This document shows, one piece after another, positions 8,239-16,240 of a stretch of DNA of 40,700 nucleotides (within the stretch, counting starts at the first letter, position 1; every line of letters starts with the position of its first letter). This DNA is from Micromonospora sp. CB01531 (GTDB lineage: Bacteria; Actinomycetota; Actinomycetes; Mycobacteriales; Micromonosporaceae): assembly GCF_001905095.1 (NCBI RefSeq), contig NZ_LWLS01000109.1:1-40700 (forward strand). The letters run 5' to 3'. Made by a program: the position numbers and the translations under genes. The notes under the pieces were generated by a model, which was given only the letters and a program-made list of their open reading frames with translations, had not been told where the DNA came from and searched no databases.

Positions 8239-9224
8239 GACAGCCGCACCGCCACATTGCCCCGGTAGGAACCCTGCAGCAGGGAGAGGAACGCCTGCGG
8301 CACGTCCTCGATCCCGCCCTGGACCACTGTCTGCGGGTAAACGAAGCGGCCCTCGCCGAGCCACCTGCTGAAGTGCTCGCGCCAGGCCGCGATCTGATCG
8401 GGTGTGTGGTAGCAGGAGAACGGCAGCAGCTCGACGCCCCTGACCTCGGCCGCCGCGCGATCGGGCTGCGGAAAGCGCTGCGCCGCGTCACCGAGCTGGC
8501 TGGACAGTGAGCCGCAGAGCGCGAAGCGCGCTCCGGGCCGGGCCACCTCCAGCGCGCCCTGGTACTGCTCACCGCCCACGACGTCGAAGAAGACCGAGAT
8601 GCCCTCGGGCGCGAGCTCCCGCAGCCGGTCGGCCGTCGCGCCGTCGTGGTAGTCGAAGGCGGCGTCGTAGCCGAGCTCGTTCACCAAGTAGTCGACCTTC
8701 CCCGGGCTGCCGGCGCTGCCGATCACCCGCGCGGCGCCACGGCACTTGGCGATCTGTCCGGCCAGCGAGCCAACTCCGCCCGCCGCGCCGGAGACGAACA
8801 CCACGTCGCCTTCGCCGACGGCCGCTACCTCGGCCATCCCGTAGTAGGCGGTCGGTCCCTGGCCGAGGTAGTAACCGGGGTCGGCGAAGAGCTCACGACT
8901 GAGCTTGAGGTACGAGCCGGCCGGGCCGGCCGAGTACTCGCTCCAGCCGGTCATCGACTGGACCAGGTCGCCGACCTCGAGTTCGGGGCTGTCGGATCGG
9001 AGCACGGTGCCGAGGGCGGCCATCCCTACCCGCTGCCCCGGCTGCCAGGCCGGGACCGGGATGGTGCAGTCGGCCCGCATCAGCTCCAGGTAGGTCGCGG
9101 CGAGCCCGATCTGGTCGGTGCGTACCAGGACCTCGCCGTCCACCTCGGTCTTGGCGACGGTGAAATGGTCGAGTGCGGGGGTGCCGGTGATCTGGGCGGT
9201 CAGATGGATCTCACGGGTGATCAT
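8235..9224 (-). CDS. MDR-family NADP-dependent oxidoreductase
   Basis: A 329-aa zinc-free medium-chain reductase of the prostaglandin reductase/CurA type. The Rossmann nucleotide-binding motif is VSGAAGGVGSLAGQIAK, followed by the strand carrying RVIGSAG; GEQYQGALEVARPGARFALCG is typical of the catalytic domain. Such enzymes reduce alpha,beta-unsaturated ketones or quinones with NADPH in the cytosol. It heads a two-gene operon with the glycosylase-like gene and faces a divergent WYL regulator across 91 bp containing a palindrome. The pairing suggests a response to electrophilic or alkylating compounds, but the substrate cannot be read from the sequence. Confidence 0.82.
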   Translation of the reverse strand: MITREIHLTAQITGTPALDHFTVAKTEVDGEVLVRTDQIGLAATYLELMRADCTIPVPAWQPGQRVGMAALGTVLRSDSPELEVGDLVQSMTGWSEYSAGPAGSYLKLSRELFADPGYYLGQGPTAYYGMAEVAAVGEGDVVFVSGAAGGVGSLAGQIAKCRGAARVIGSAGSPGKVDYLVNELGYDAAFDYHDGATADRLRELAPEGISVFFDVVGGEQYQGALEVARPGARFALCGSLSSQLGDAAQRFPQPDRAAAEVRGVELLPFSCYHTPDQIAAWREHFSRWLGEGRFVYPQTVVQGGIEDVPQAFLSLLQGSYRGNVAVRLS

Positions 9225-9272
9225 TTTCCGTCCTTACCTCGGGTGTGGCCGTCGAGATCGACTCTAGGGAGG

Positions 9273-9297
9273 CTTCCGGCCAGTTTTTGACCGGAAG
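9273..9297. promoter_or_regulatory. Palindromic operator in the divergent promoter region
   Basis: CTTCCGG and CCGGAAG flank an 11-nt centre, with inner CA/TG extending the symmetry (CCGGcCAgttttTGaCCGG). It lies 48 bp upstream of the oxidoreductase start and 18 bp upstream of the WYL regulator start, a natural site for autoregulation and control of the divergent operon. Confidence 0.55.
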
Positions 9298-9315
9298 TCG
9301 AGGCAGGATGTCGGC

Positions 9316-10272
9316 ATGGCGAACACCAGCTCACGGACCCTCAGACTGCTCTCGCTGCTGCAGACCCACCGGCACTGGTCGGGTCTGGAACTGGCCGAGC
9401 GGCTCGGGGTCTCCGAGCGGACGCTGCGCCGTGATGTCGAGCGGCTGCGCGAGCTCGGCTACCCGGTCGGCGCGGCCCGGGGCACCGACGGCGGCTACCA
9501 GCTCGCGCCCGGCGCCGTCCTGCCGCCGCTGCTGTTGGACGACGAGGAGGCGGTGGCCCTCGCGGTGGGCGTCGGCGACGCTGCGCAGAGCGGGATCGCG
9601 GGGATGGAGGAGGCGTCGCTGCGCGCACTCACCAAGGTGGTGCGGGTCCTGCCGCCCCGGCTGCGGGCCAGGGTGGACGCCCTGCGGGCGATGACTCTCT
9701 CCGCTGTCGTGTCCGGGCCGGTCGTCGCGGCGGGAGTGCTCACCGCGGTCGCCCAGGCTTGCCGGGACGAGGAGCGGCTGCGGTTCGGCTACACGGCCAG
9801 GGGTTCCGCACCCACTGAGCGCGAGGTCGAGCCGCACCGCGTCGTCGCACTCGGCGGACGCTGGTACCTGGTGGCCTACGACCTGGGCCGACACGACTGG
9901 CGTAGTTTCCGCCTCGACCGGCTGACCGAGCCGACGGCGACCGGCACGCGCTTCCGGCCACGCCTGCTCCCGGCCGAGAACGCCGTGGCCTTCGTCCGGG
10001 CAGCGAGCGGGGCCCGGGCTCCGTACACGGTCGAGGTCCTTGTGCACGCGCCCTCCTCGCTGGTGCAGCAGGTGGTCGGCCGCTGGGGCACGATCGAACC
10101 GCTCGATCAGGACAGCTGCCGGCTCACCATGACCTCGACCTCCCTCGACTGGCCGACCCAGGCCCTGGGCAACGTGGGCGCCGAGTTCGAGGTCCTGGGG
10201 CCGCCAGAGTTCGCCGCGCACGTCCAGGAGTGGGGCACCCGCTTCATCCGGGCCACCCGCGCACCCGCATGA
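9316..10272 (+). CDS. YafY-type transcriptional regulator (HTH + WYL domain)
   Basis: A 318-aa protein with an N-terminal HTH_11 winged helix (LELAERLGVSERTLRRDVERL, residues about 23-43, quoted up to the recognition helix) and a WYL ligand-sensing domain (HRVVALGGRWYLVAYDL, SFRLDRL), then a C-terminal WCX-like segment. The WYL motif is present as WYL itself. The ATG at 9316 is preceded by AGGCAGGA. It is divergent from the oxidoreductase-glycosylase operon and most likely controls it through the palindrome between them. Members are usually one-component repressors or activators that bind small molecules or nucleic acids. Confidence 0.85.
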   Translation: MANTSSRTLRLLSLLQTHRHWSGLELAERLGVSERTLRRDVERLRELGYPVGAARGTDGGYQLAPGAVLPPLLLDDEEAVALAVGVGDAAQSGIAGMEEASLRALTKVVRVLPPRLRARVDALRAMTLSAVVSGPVVAAGVLTAVAQACRDEERLRFGYTARGSAPTEREVEPHRVVALGGRWYLVAYDLGRHDWRSFRLDRLTEPTATGTRFRPRLLPAENAVAFVRAASGARAPYTVEVLVHAPSSLVQQVVGRWGTIEPLDQDSCRLTMTSTSLDWPTQALGNVGAEFEVLGPPEFAAHVQEWGTRFIRATRAPA

Positions 10273-10480
10273 TTTTCCTCGCCATGGCACCGCACCGGTG
10301 CGACGTTCGTGGCAGCGGGCGAGGCGGTGGACAGCGTTCTGCCAGGCGTCGGAGGGCTTGAAAATCAGTCCGTACAGCGGTTCGGTCAGCCATGAAGTAC
10401 GGACAGGGATAGGCCTCACCGATGATCACAGCACGTCACAATTCCATGAGTGCCAAGACCTGTGCCTGCTTTGCTGCCGG
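10273..10480. other. Intergenic debris; possible transposase tail on the minus strand
   Basis: No intact gene. On the minus strand at about 10294-10347 the short peptide AVHRLARCHERRTGAV resembles the C-terminal region of some actinomycete IS5-type transposases, but it is too short to call. Otherwise nothing is recognised. Confidence 0.25.
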
Positions 10481-10615
10481 GCCGACACCCCGAACGGGCC
10501 ACGCACCTGCTTCGAAGGCCGCATCGAACGCGACGGCAGGAAACCGCTGGTCTCACGGTTCGGCGGCATCCCACTCCAACGGCAGCGGTCGGCGAGGCTC
10601 GTTGATCGCCGGTCG
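10481..10615 (+). pseudogene. Group II intron maturase/reverse transcriptase fragment
   Basis: The plus strand reads TPNGPRTCFEGRIERDG followed by RKPLVSRFGGIPLQRQ. This matches, from memory, the segment of group II intron-encoded proteins (xERxGKKPLVARFGGIPLxRQ) that lies between the maturase domain and the C-terminal HNH nuclease. About 44 residues survive; neither the RT domain upstream nor the HNH motif downstream is present. A scrap of a retroelement. Confidence 0.5.
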
Positions 10616-10762
10616 CGTCCGCGCTGGTGGTGTAGGAGACGGCCATCGCGGGATCCGGTTTTGGGTCGGGCGGGTGACACGCCGCACGCCAGTCGTCGGC
10701 GTGGCCTCGACGTGCGCACCCCCGACGGCCGGCGGTCCGCTTCCCGAGAAGGACGAACCACA

Positions 10763-10945
10763 GTGCGCGACACCACCACCCTCGCCGGCCGGCCGCCGTC
10801 GGCATCCCACCTGACCCTGTCGCAGATCATGGACCAACACCACACCAACCTGATGGGCACCGTGCACGGCGGCCGGATCCTCAACCTCATCGACTCCGTC
10901 GCCGGTGTCGTCGCGGCCCGACACCGGCACAGCCCAGCGCCCGTC
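10763..10945 (+). pseudogene. Acyl-CoA thioesterase (hotdog fold), N-terminal fragment
   Basis: From a GTG at 10763 preceded by GAAGGA, the product reads LTLSQIMDQHHTNLMGTVHG then GRILNLIDSVAGVVAARH. This is the N-terminal half of a BACH/YciA-type hotdog thioesterase, where the family motif is TNxxGTVHGGxIxxxID. After about 60 residues the resemblance ends (complete proteins have 130-170), and the frame runs on into unrelated sequence. A good start and RBS but no second half indicate a truncated gene. Confidence 0.6.
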
Positions 10946-11144
10946 GCGCCTGGCGATATCGGCGCCCAAGGGTTGACGGACGAGGCCTGGACCCTAGCCT
11001 GCCAGATCCAGAGGCCATCCCCCGCGCTGTTTCGCCGGCCGGTGCCAAAGGCTTCTCCGGTGGCGACGACACCCGTTGTCCGGGAACCGGACCGCATGCT
11101 GGCCCGACTACCCGTGGACGGGTTTTGGGGAGGAGCCGAGGGTC

Positions 11145-11772
11145 ATGGGTGTGGATAGTGGACGGCGCGCGATCCTACGAGCAGCCGTTGCTGGCGGAGT
11201 CGGCACAGGGCTGGCCGCGACAGGCCTGGCGGCGCCGGCCGGTGCAGCGCCCGGCGAAGCCACGCCAAGCGGTCGCGGACCGCACATTGCGATCCTGCTC
11301 TACGACGGTTTGACGGCACTGGACGCCGTCGGCCCATACGAGGTGTTGTGCCGGGTGCCGGAGGCATCGGTGGTGACGGTGGCGAAACGGGTCGGTCCCG
11401 TGCGCACGGATACCGGCGTATTGGGGTTGGTCGCCGACCGCGCGCTGCACCAGGTGCGGCACGCGGATGTGCTGTTGGTGCCAGGTGCGGGCAACCGGGG
11501 CGTCATCGCGGCGATGCAGGATGCCGAAACAATCGACTGGGTGCGACGCCTGCACGAGCGCACGACCTGGACGACATCGGTGTGCACAGGTGCGTTGATC
11601 CTGGGCGCGGCCGGCTTGTTGCACGGGGTGCCGGCCACGACGTACTGGGCATCACGCTCCTACATGGAGTCCACCTTCGGCGCGATCTACACCCCAGGCC
11701 GGTTCGTGGAATCCGGCAAAATCATCACCGCAGCCGGGGTGTCCGCAGGCATCGACATGGCCTTGCACCTAG
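11145..11772 (+). pseudogene. Tat-exported DJ-1/PfpI family protein, interrupted by IS insertion
   Basis: The ATG at 11145 follows GGGGAGGAG. The N-terminus (SGRRAILRAAVAGGVG, then an Ala-rich stretch ending GAAPG) is a twin-arginine-type signal. The body is a DJ-1/PfpI (class I amidotransferase-like) domain: IAILLYDGLTALDAVGPYEV, VLLVPGAG, and the nucleophile elbow TSVCTGALILGAAGL with Cys in place. Relatives include isonitrile hydratase and AraC-linked sensor domains. The coding sequence runs to AGIDMALHL, where a CTAG at 11769-11772 marks the IS701-type insertion; the frame then reads IS sequence to a stop at 11873. The remaining C-terminal residues are not found on the far side of the IS. 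Confidence 0.78.
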
Positions 11773-11799
11773 TAGTGCTTTGTTATGTTGTGTTGTTGT
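11769..11799. repeat. IS end plus CTAG target, identical to 40670-40700
   Basis: CTAG followed by TAGTGCTTTGTTATG and a TG-rich tail is repeated without mismatch over 31 nt at 40670-40700, where the window ends. IS701-family elements duplicate a 4-bp YTAR target, typically CTAG, so the element proper begins at 11773. Confidence 0.8.
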
Positions 11800-12530
11800 A
11801 TGGGCGGTTGCAGGTGTGGCATGCGCCGGCCATGACGGTGAGCAGTTGTTGCAGCTCACGGAGCACGGCGTAGAGGGTCAGGCCGGCGCATCCGCTTTTG
11901 GGTCGAGGCGTAGCAGGGTGCAGAAGGCTTGGGCGAGGACGGTGAGGGTGACGTGGCGGTGCCAGCCGGTGAAGCTGCGGCCTTCGAAGTGGTCGATGCC
12001 GAGACCGGTTTTGAGTTCGCGGTAGTCGTGTTCGACCCGCCAGCGGAGCTTCGCCAGCCGGACCAGGGCTTTCAGTGAGGTGCGGGCGCCCAGGTTGGAC
12101 AGCCAGTACTTGACGGGTTCGGCGGCGTTGGGTGGCCATTCGGCGATCAGCCACACGTCGGGTAGGGTGCCGTCGCTGTTGCGGGGGATGTCGCGGTTGG
12201 CCGGTCGGATACGCAGGCGCAGGAAGTGTGAGCGCATCGCCGCGGTCGGGTTGGTTTTGGTGCGGCGGCTGCCCTGTCGCCAGGTCACCTGCCGTGCGCT
12301 GGCTTGGCCGGCGGCCAGGACGAGGTCCTTGAACGTGGCCGGCGGGTCGGGGTAGGCGGGCTTGGGCGGGCGTCCCCGGCCGGTGTAGGGCGGGGTGACC
12401 GGGACGGCGTCGCCGTGGTGGGCGGTGGCAGTGGGGTCGACCTGCACCGCGTAGCGCAGGCCGCGTTCGGCCAGGCCGAGCCGGAACAGGGTGCAGTCGC
12501 CGTAGCCGGAGTCGGCGGCCTCGGGGTTGC
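11773..12530 (-). mobile_element. Truncated IS701-family element
   Basis: One terminus is at 11773. The body carries the C-terminal half of a DDE transposase (stop at 11878), and resemblance stops near 12530, just upstream of ADSGYGDC. The other terminus and the first half of the transposase are gone. An unassigned segment follows, and then an integrase fragment on the opposite strand. Confidence 0.7.
11878..12530 (-). pseudogene. IS701-type DDE transposase, C-terminal half
   Basis: About 215 residues survive. They include ADSGYGDCTLFRLGLAERG (second catalytic Asp region), LRYAVQVDP, DVWLIAEWP and the glutamate block WRVEHDYRELKTGLGIDHFEG, with the C-terminal HVTLTVLAQAFCTLLRLDP. The first catalytic Asp and the roughly 170-residue N-terminus are missing. 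The reading frame stays open upstream to a GTG at 12747 through an unrelated peptide (see 12531-12726), so a chimeric 289-aa protein is formally encoded. Confidence 0.72.
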
Positions 12531-12726
12531 GCCGGCTGTACCGATCATCACAGACGAGAGCACCATCGCCTTGCTGACGCCAGTGCGGCCAGTCCTCCGG
12601 ATCCTCCAGCAACCATTCGGCGAGTTCACCGGCCCGCGACCCGGCGCCGCAACTCGTCAATGCGGCCTCCAGCATCGCCGTCGCCTCCGCCGGCAGATCC
12701 GCATCCCCGAACGCGGGTAGTAGTAG
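12531..12726 (-). pseudogene. Unassigned protein fragment fused in frame to the transposase
   Basis: About 65 residues on the minus strand (containing AMLEAALTSCGAGSRAG and AEWLLEDPEDWPHWRQQGD) continue the transposase frame but do not look like the N-terminus of an IS701 transposase. The acidic, Trp-rich helical composition is protein-like. The boundary with the plus-strand integrase is near 12727. I do not recognise the family. It may be a remnant of cargo from the integrated element. Confidence 0.3.
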
Positions 12727-13532
12727 CGAGTTCCGACGCTCGGTCACATTCCCGTTCGCATGATTACCAACGGCGCGGTTGACCGGGCTGTTCATTCCTG
12801 GATTGCCGACGAATGCAGCCGATCTACGGTGAAGAACAGCCTTGCCGTGCTGGTCCGCGTGATGCAGCAGGCCGTACGCGACGGCATCATCCAGCGCAAC
12901 CCGTCGCAGGTCACCGGGTGGCAACGCGAGTACCAGCGAGCCGCAGACGAATTGGACGATCCCCGCTCGCTGGCGTTGCCTGACTGGGAATCGCTGACCA
13001 CGCTTGCCGGCGCGCTGGGGAAGTCTCCGGCGTACGAGCCGAGGACATCGACCGGGAATCCTGGATGTGGACGGTACGCCGGCAGACCACACCCAGTCCT
13101 GGTGGCCTGATCGACAAGGGCACCAAGGGCAAGCGGGCACGCACGGTGCCGCTGATCGAAGAGGTAAGGCCGATCGTGGCGCACCGCCTGGACGCAGTGG
13201 CCACGCCCGAGACACGGCTGTTCACCGGGCCGCGCGGCGGCCGCATCAGCACAGCCGTGCTGCGCGACGCGACGCACTGGGACGAGGTGGTCACGAAACT
13301 GGGATACGAACACCTGCGCCGGCACGACCTACGGCACACCGGGCTCACCTGGGTGGCCGACGCAGGCGTGCCGGTGCATGTCCTACGGAAGATCGCCGGC
13401 CACGGGTCACTGACCACAACCCAGCGGTACCTACACCCGGACCGGCAGTCGATCACGGATGCGGGAGCGGCATTGAGCGCTCACCTGAAGGCCCGCCGGT
13501 CCCCAGATGGTCCCCAGCTACGCGCGGTCTAG
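12727..13532 (+). pseudogene. AICE-type tyrosine integrase with internal deletion
   Basis: The first part (LGHIPVRMITNGAVDRAV to LALPDWESLTTLAGALG) is the SAM-like core-binding domain. From VRAEDIDRES at about 13033 the catalytic domain continues in a different frame through TVRRQTTPSPGG, KGTKGKRARTVPL, HLRRHDLRHTGLTW (His-x-x-Arg) and KIAGHGSLTTTQRYLHPD (His, Tyr) to a TAG stop at 13530. The junction near 13022 removes about 25-30 residues, including the ARIGEVSG-type segment with the first catalytic Arg, and shifts the frame. The N-terminal arm-binding domain is also missing. The 3' end lies 85 bp from the tRNA-Pro 3' end, as expected for an integrase of a tRNA-integrated element. Confidence 0.78.
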
Positions 13533-13563
13533 ATCGCAGACTCACGACTGTTTCAGCACAAGA

Positions 13564-13607
13564 GAAAGGCCGCTGACCTGGGCATATGCCCTCGTCAGCG
13601 GCCTTTC
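13564..13607. terminator. Bidirectional terminator between integrase remnant and tRNA-Pro
   Basis: GAAAGGCCGCTGAC pairs perfectly with GTCAGCGGCCTTTC. The centre is itself a perfect palindrome, GGGCATATGCCC (13580-13591). It is placed to end both integrase transcription on the plus strand and tRNA-Pro transcription on the minus strand (followed by TCTCTTGT in that direction). Confidence 0.85.
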
Positions 13608-13616
13608 TTCATGCTG

Positions 13617-13690
<74 letters not shown>

Positions 13691-13725
13691 ATGCTCCCGC
13701 TGGTCGTGCCTGCGGCAGCCGGTAC

Positions 13726-13731
13726 AGCTTA
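13726..13731 (-). promoter_or_regulatory. Possible -10 box of tRNA-Pro
   Basis: TAAGCT on the minus strand lies about 36 bp upstream of the mature 5' end, fitting a short leader. No clear -35 hexamer is seen at the usual spacing. Confidence 0.3.
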
Positions 13732-13814
13732 GCGCAGGATCTTCGCGGTTGCGCAGAGGCCCCTCCCGCGTCGCGGGTGCCCGGTCCCACTCCCCTAACG
13801 CGTCCCGGGAAAGG

Positions 13815-13845
13815 AGAAGCCGCCGGGGAGGCCCCGGCGGCTTCT
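13815..13845. terminator. Terminator of the der operon
   Basis: AGAAGCCGCCGGGG-AGG-CCCCGGCGGCTTCT, a perfect 14-bp stem with a 3-nt loop, lies 15 bp beyond the der stop on the minus strand. Confidence 0.88.
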
Positions 13846-13859
13846 CGACGGGCGGAGAC

Positions 13860-15266
13860 TCAGCCGTGGGCCTTGCCGCGTCCACCCGGTCCGACCTTCT
13901 TGCGCGGGCGTACCGAGATCTCGATCGGGGTGCCCTCGTAGCCGAACTCCTCGCGGAGCTTGCGCTCGACGAACCGCTGGTAGCCGGCGTCCAGCGGACC
14001 GGTGGTGAAGAGCACGAACCGCGGTGGGGCCACCCCGGCCTGGGTGGCGAACAGGATGCGCGGCGCGCGACCGCCGCGCACCGGGTGCGGGGTGGCCTGG
14101 ACCAGGGCGGTGAGCCACTGGTTGAGCTGTGCGGTGGGGATGCGGGTCTCCCAGCTGGCCAGGGCCTTGCGCAGCGCCGGGGCGAGTTTGTCGACCGCCC
14201 GGCCGGTCTTCGCGGACAGGTTGAGCCGGATCGCCCAGGGGATGCGGCGCAGCTCCCGGTCGATCTCCTTGTCCAGGTAGTAGCGGCGGTCGGCGTCGAC
14301 CATGTCCCACTTGTTGAACGCGATGACCAGGGCCCGCCCGGCCTCGACGACCATGGACAGGATCCGCTGGTCCTGCTCGCTGATCACCTCGCTGGCGTCG
14401 AGCAGCACCACCGCCACCTCGGCCGCCTCGATCGCGGAGGCGGTCCGCAGGCTGGCGTAGTACTCGGTGCCGCTGGCCTTGCCGACCCGCTTGCGAAGGC
14501 CGGCGGTGTCCACCAACTGCCAGGTCTCCCCGCCGATCTCCACCAGGCTGTCGACCGGGTCGACGGTGGTGCCGGCGACCGAGTCGACCACCGCCCGCTC
14601 CTCGCCTGAGAAGCGGTTGAGCAGGCTGGACTTGCCGACGTTGGGGCGGCCGACCAGGGCGACCCGGCGCGGGCCGCGGGGGCGATGCTCCACCACCTTC
14701 GGGGCTTCGGGCAGCGCCTCCATGATTGCGTCGAGCAGGTCGCCGGAGCCGCGGCCGTGCAGCGCGGAGACCGGGTACGGCTCACCGAGGCCGAGCGACC
14801 ACAGCGCGGTCGCCTCCATCTCGACGGCGGTGTTGTCGGCCTTGTTGCCCACCAGGATCACCGGCTTGGCGCTGCGCCGCAGCATCTTCACCGCGGCCTC
14901 GTCCACATCGGTCGCGCCGACCGTCGCGTCCACCACGAAGAGCACCACGTCGGCGGTGGCGACGGCGGCCTCGGCCTGCGCGGCAATCGCGGCGGCCCGG
15001 TCCTTCGCGTCCGGCTCCCAGCCGCCGGTGTCCACCACGGTGAACGCCCGGCCGTTCCACTGCGCGTCGTACGGGACGCGGTCGCGGGTGACGCCGGGAA
15101 TGTCCTCGACGACCGCCTGGCGGCGGCCGATGATCCGGTTGACCAGCGTCGACTTGCCCACGTTGGGCCGGCCGACCACGGCCACCACGGGCTGCGGGCC
15201 GGACGGTTCGCCGGCCTCGAGTTCGGGGTCGCGCAACTCGACCCAGCCGCCAAGTTCCTCGGTCAC
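13860..15266 (-). CDS. der: Ribosome biogenesis GTPase Der (EngA)
   Basis: A 468-aa protein with two tandem GTPase domains and a C-terminal KH-like domain, needed for assembly of the 50S subunit. P-loops GRPNVGKS occur at residues 32-39 and 206-213. G3 is DTGGWE in the first domain and DTAGLRKR in the second; G4 is NKAD (141-144) and NKWD. The C-terminus has PHPVRGGRAPRILFATQAG and GTPIEISVRPRKK, then a short Gly/Lys tail. The GTG start at 15266 overlaps the cmk stop as GTGA, so the pair is translationally coupled. Length and motifs are complete. Confidence 0.97.
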   Translation of the reverse strand: MTEELGGWVELRDPELEAGEPSGPQPVVAVVGRPNVGKSTLVNRIIGRRQAVVEDIPGVTRDRVPYDAQWNGRAFTVVDTGGWEPDAKDRAAAIAAQAEAAVATADVVLFVVDATVGATDVDEAAVKMLRRSAKPVILVGNKADNTAVEMEATALWSLGLGEPYPVSALHGRGSGDLLDAIMEALPEAPKVVEHRPRGPRRVALVGRPNVGKSSLLNRFSGEERAVVDSVAGTTVDPVDSLVEIGGETWQLVDTAGLRKRVGKASGTEYYASLRTASAIEAAEVAVVLLDASEVISEQDQRILSMVVEAGRALVIAFNKWDMVDADRRYYLDKEIDRELRRIPWAIRLNLSAKTGRAVDKLAPALRKALASWETRIPTAQLNQWLTALVQATPHPVRGGRAPRILFATQAGVAPPRFVLFTTGPLDAGYQRFVERKLREEFGYEGTPIEISVRPRKKVGPGGRGKAHG

Positions 15267-15943
15267 GCCACACCCCGCTCGGTGAGCAGCGCCCGCAGCC
15301 GGGCGACGACCTCGTCGATGCCCAGCTCGGTGGTGTCCAGCGCGACCGCGTCGGGGGCCTGCTGCAGCGGGTTGACCTCGCGGGTCGAGTCGAGCCGGTC
15401 GCGGCGGGCCAGGTCGGCGGCGGTCGCCGCGACGTCGGCGGCGTCCTCGGCGCTGCGTCGCTGGGCGCGGGCCGACTCCGAGGCGGTCAGGTAGACCTTC
15501 AGGTCGGCGTCCGGGGCGACCACCGAGCCGATGTCGCGGCCCTCGACCACGATCCGGTCGGAGTTGGTGATCATCTCCCGCTGCCGGGCGACGAGCTGCT
15601 CGCGGACGGCCGGCACGGCGGCCACCGCGGACACCGCGGCGGTCACCTCCGGGCCCCGGATCTCCTTCTCCACGTGCACACCGTCGGCGATCACGCCGTA
15701 CCCCTGGGGGTCGGTGCCGATGCGCAGGTCGACCTCGCCGGCGACCTTGGCCACCGACTCGACGTCGGTCAGGTCGACGCCGGAGCGCAGCACCGCCCAG
15801 GTGACCGCCCGGTACATGGCGCCGGTGTCGAGGTAGCGGGCGCCGAGGCTGACGGCGAGCCGCCGCGAGACGGTGGACTTACCCGAACCGGATGGCCCAT
15901 CCACCGCGACCACGCACCGTCCGGTCCGTTCGTTCTGCCCCAC
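15263..15943 (-). CDS. cmk: Cytidylate kinase
   Basis: A 226-aa P-loop kinase that converts (d)CMP to (d)CDP with ATP. The Walker A motif is DGPSGSGKST (residues 15-24). LGARYLDTGAMYRA and VEGRDIGSVVAPDAD are characteristic of Cmk; the LID region is in RAQRRSAEDAADV and RRDRLDSTREVNPL. The GTG at 15943 has AGGAGG ideally spaced upstream. It is followed by der with a 4-nt overlap, and rluB lies upstream beyond a repeat-containing gap. Confidence 0.96.
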   Translation of the reverse strand: MGQNERTGRCVVAVDGPSGSGKSTVSRRLAVSLGARYLDTGAMYRAVTWAVLRSGVDLTDVESVAKVAGEVDLRIGTDPQGYGVIADGVHVEKEIRGPEVTAAVSAVAAVPAVREQLVARQREMITNSDRIVVEGRDIGSVVAPDADLKVYLTASESARAQRRSAEDAADVAATAADLARRDRLDSTREVNPLQQAPDAVALDTTELGIDEVVARLRALLTERGVA

Positions 15944-16087
15944 CGTGTTCCTCCTCAGCCCGTATCTCGCCGGTCGCCGGTTCCTCCGGCGCCGTTGAGC
16001 GGTTGTCCATCGTCAATGATGCCCGCCGTCGCGGGACGGCCCGCGCACGGCGCCGCCGGGCGCGATCCGCGCCACGACAGCCCGCTA

Positions 16088-16193
16088 CGACAACTCCAGC
16101 TCGGCGCGTCTGACACCGCGCCACGACCTGGAGCCGTCGTCCGACAATTCCAGCTCGGTGCGTCTGACGCCGCGCCACGACCTGGAGCCGTCG
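16088..16193. repeat. Two tandem 52-bp nested-palindromic repeats (period 54)
   Basis: Units at 16088-16139 and 16142-16193 differ at about four positions. Each is a nested inverted repeat: outer CGAC/GTCG, then CTCCAG/CTGGAG (TTCCAG in unit 2), then GGCGCG/CGCGCC around a TCTGAC centre. In unit 2 the inner arm change (GGTGCG) keeps pairing as G-T, and the loop still reads TCTGAC. A partial third copy (GCGCCACGAC) precedes at about 16070. It sits in the 297-bp gap between rluB and cmk. Confidence 0.8.
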
Positions 16194-16240
16194 CGGGCCG
16201 GGACGAAGCCTACCGTCAGCGGTACCCGGAACGTCCGGGG

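Noticed and set aside
16088..16193. CRISPR-like array between rluB and cmk
   Set aside because: Only two units, adjacent with 2-nt gaps and no spacers; no cas genes.
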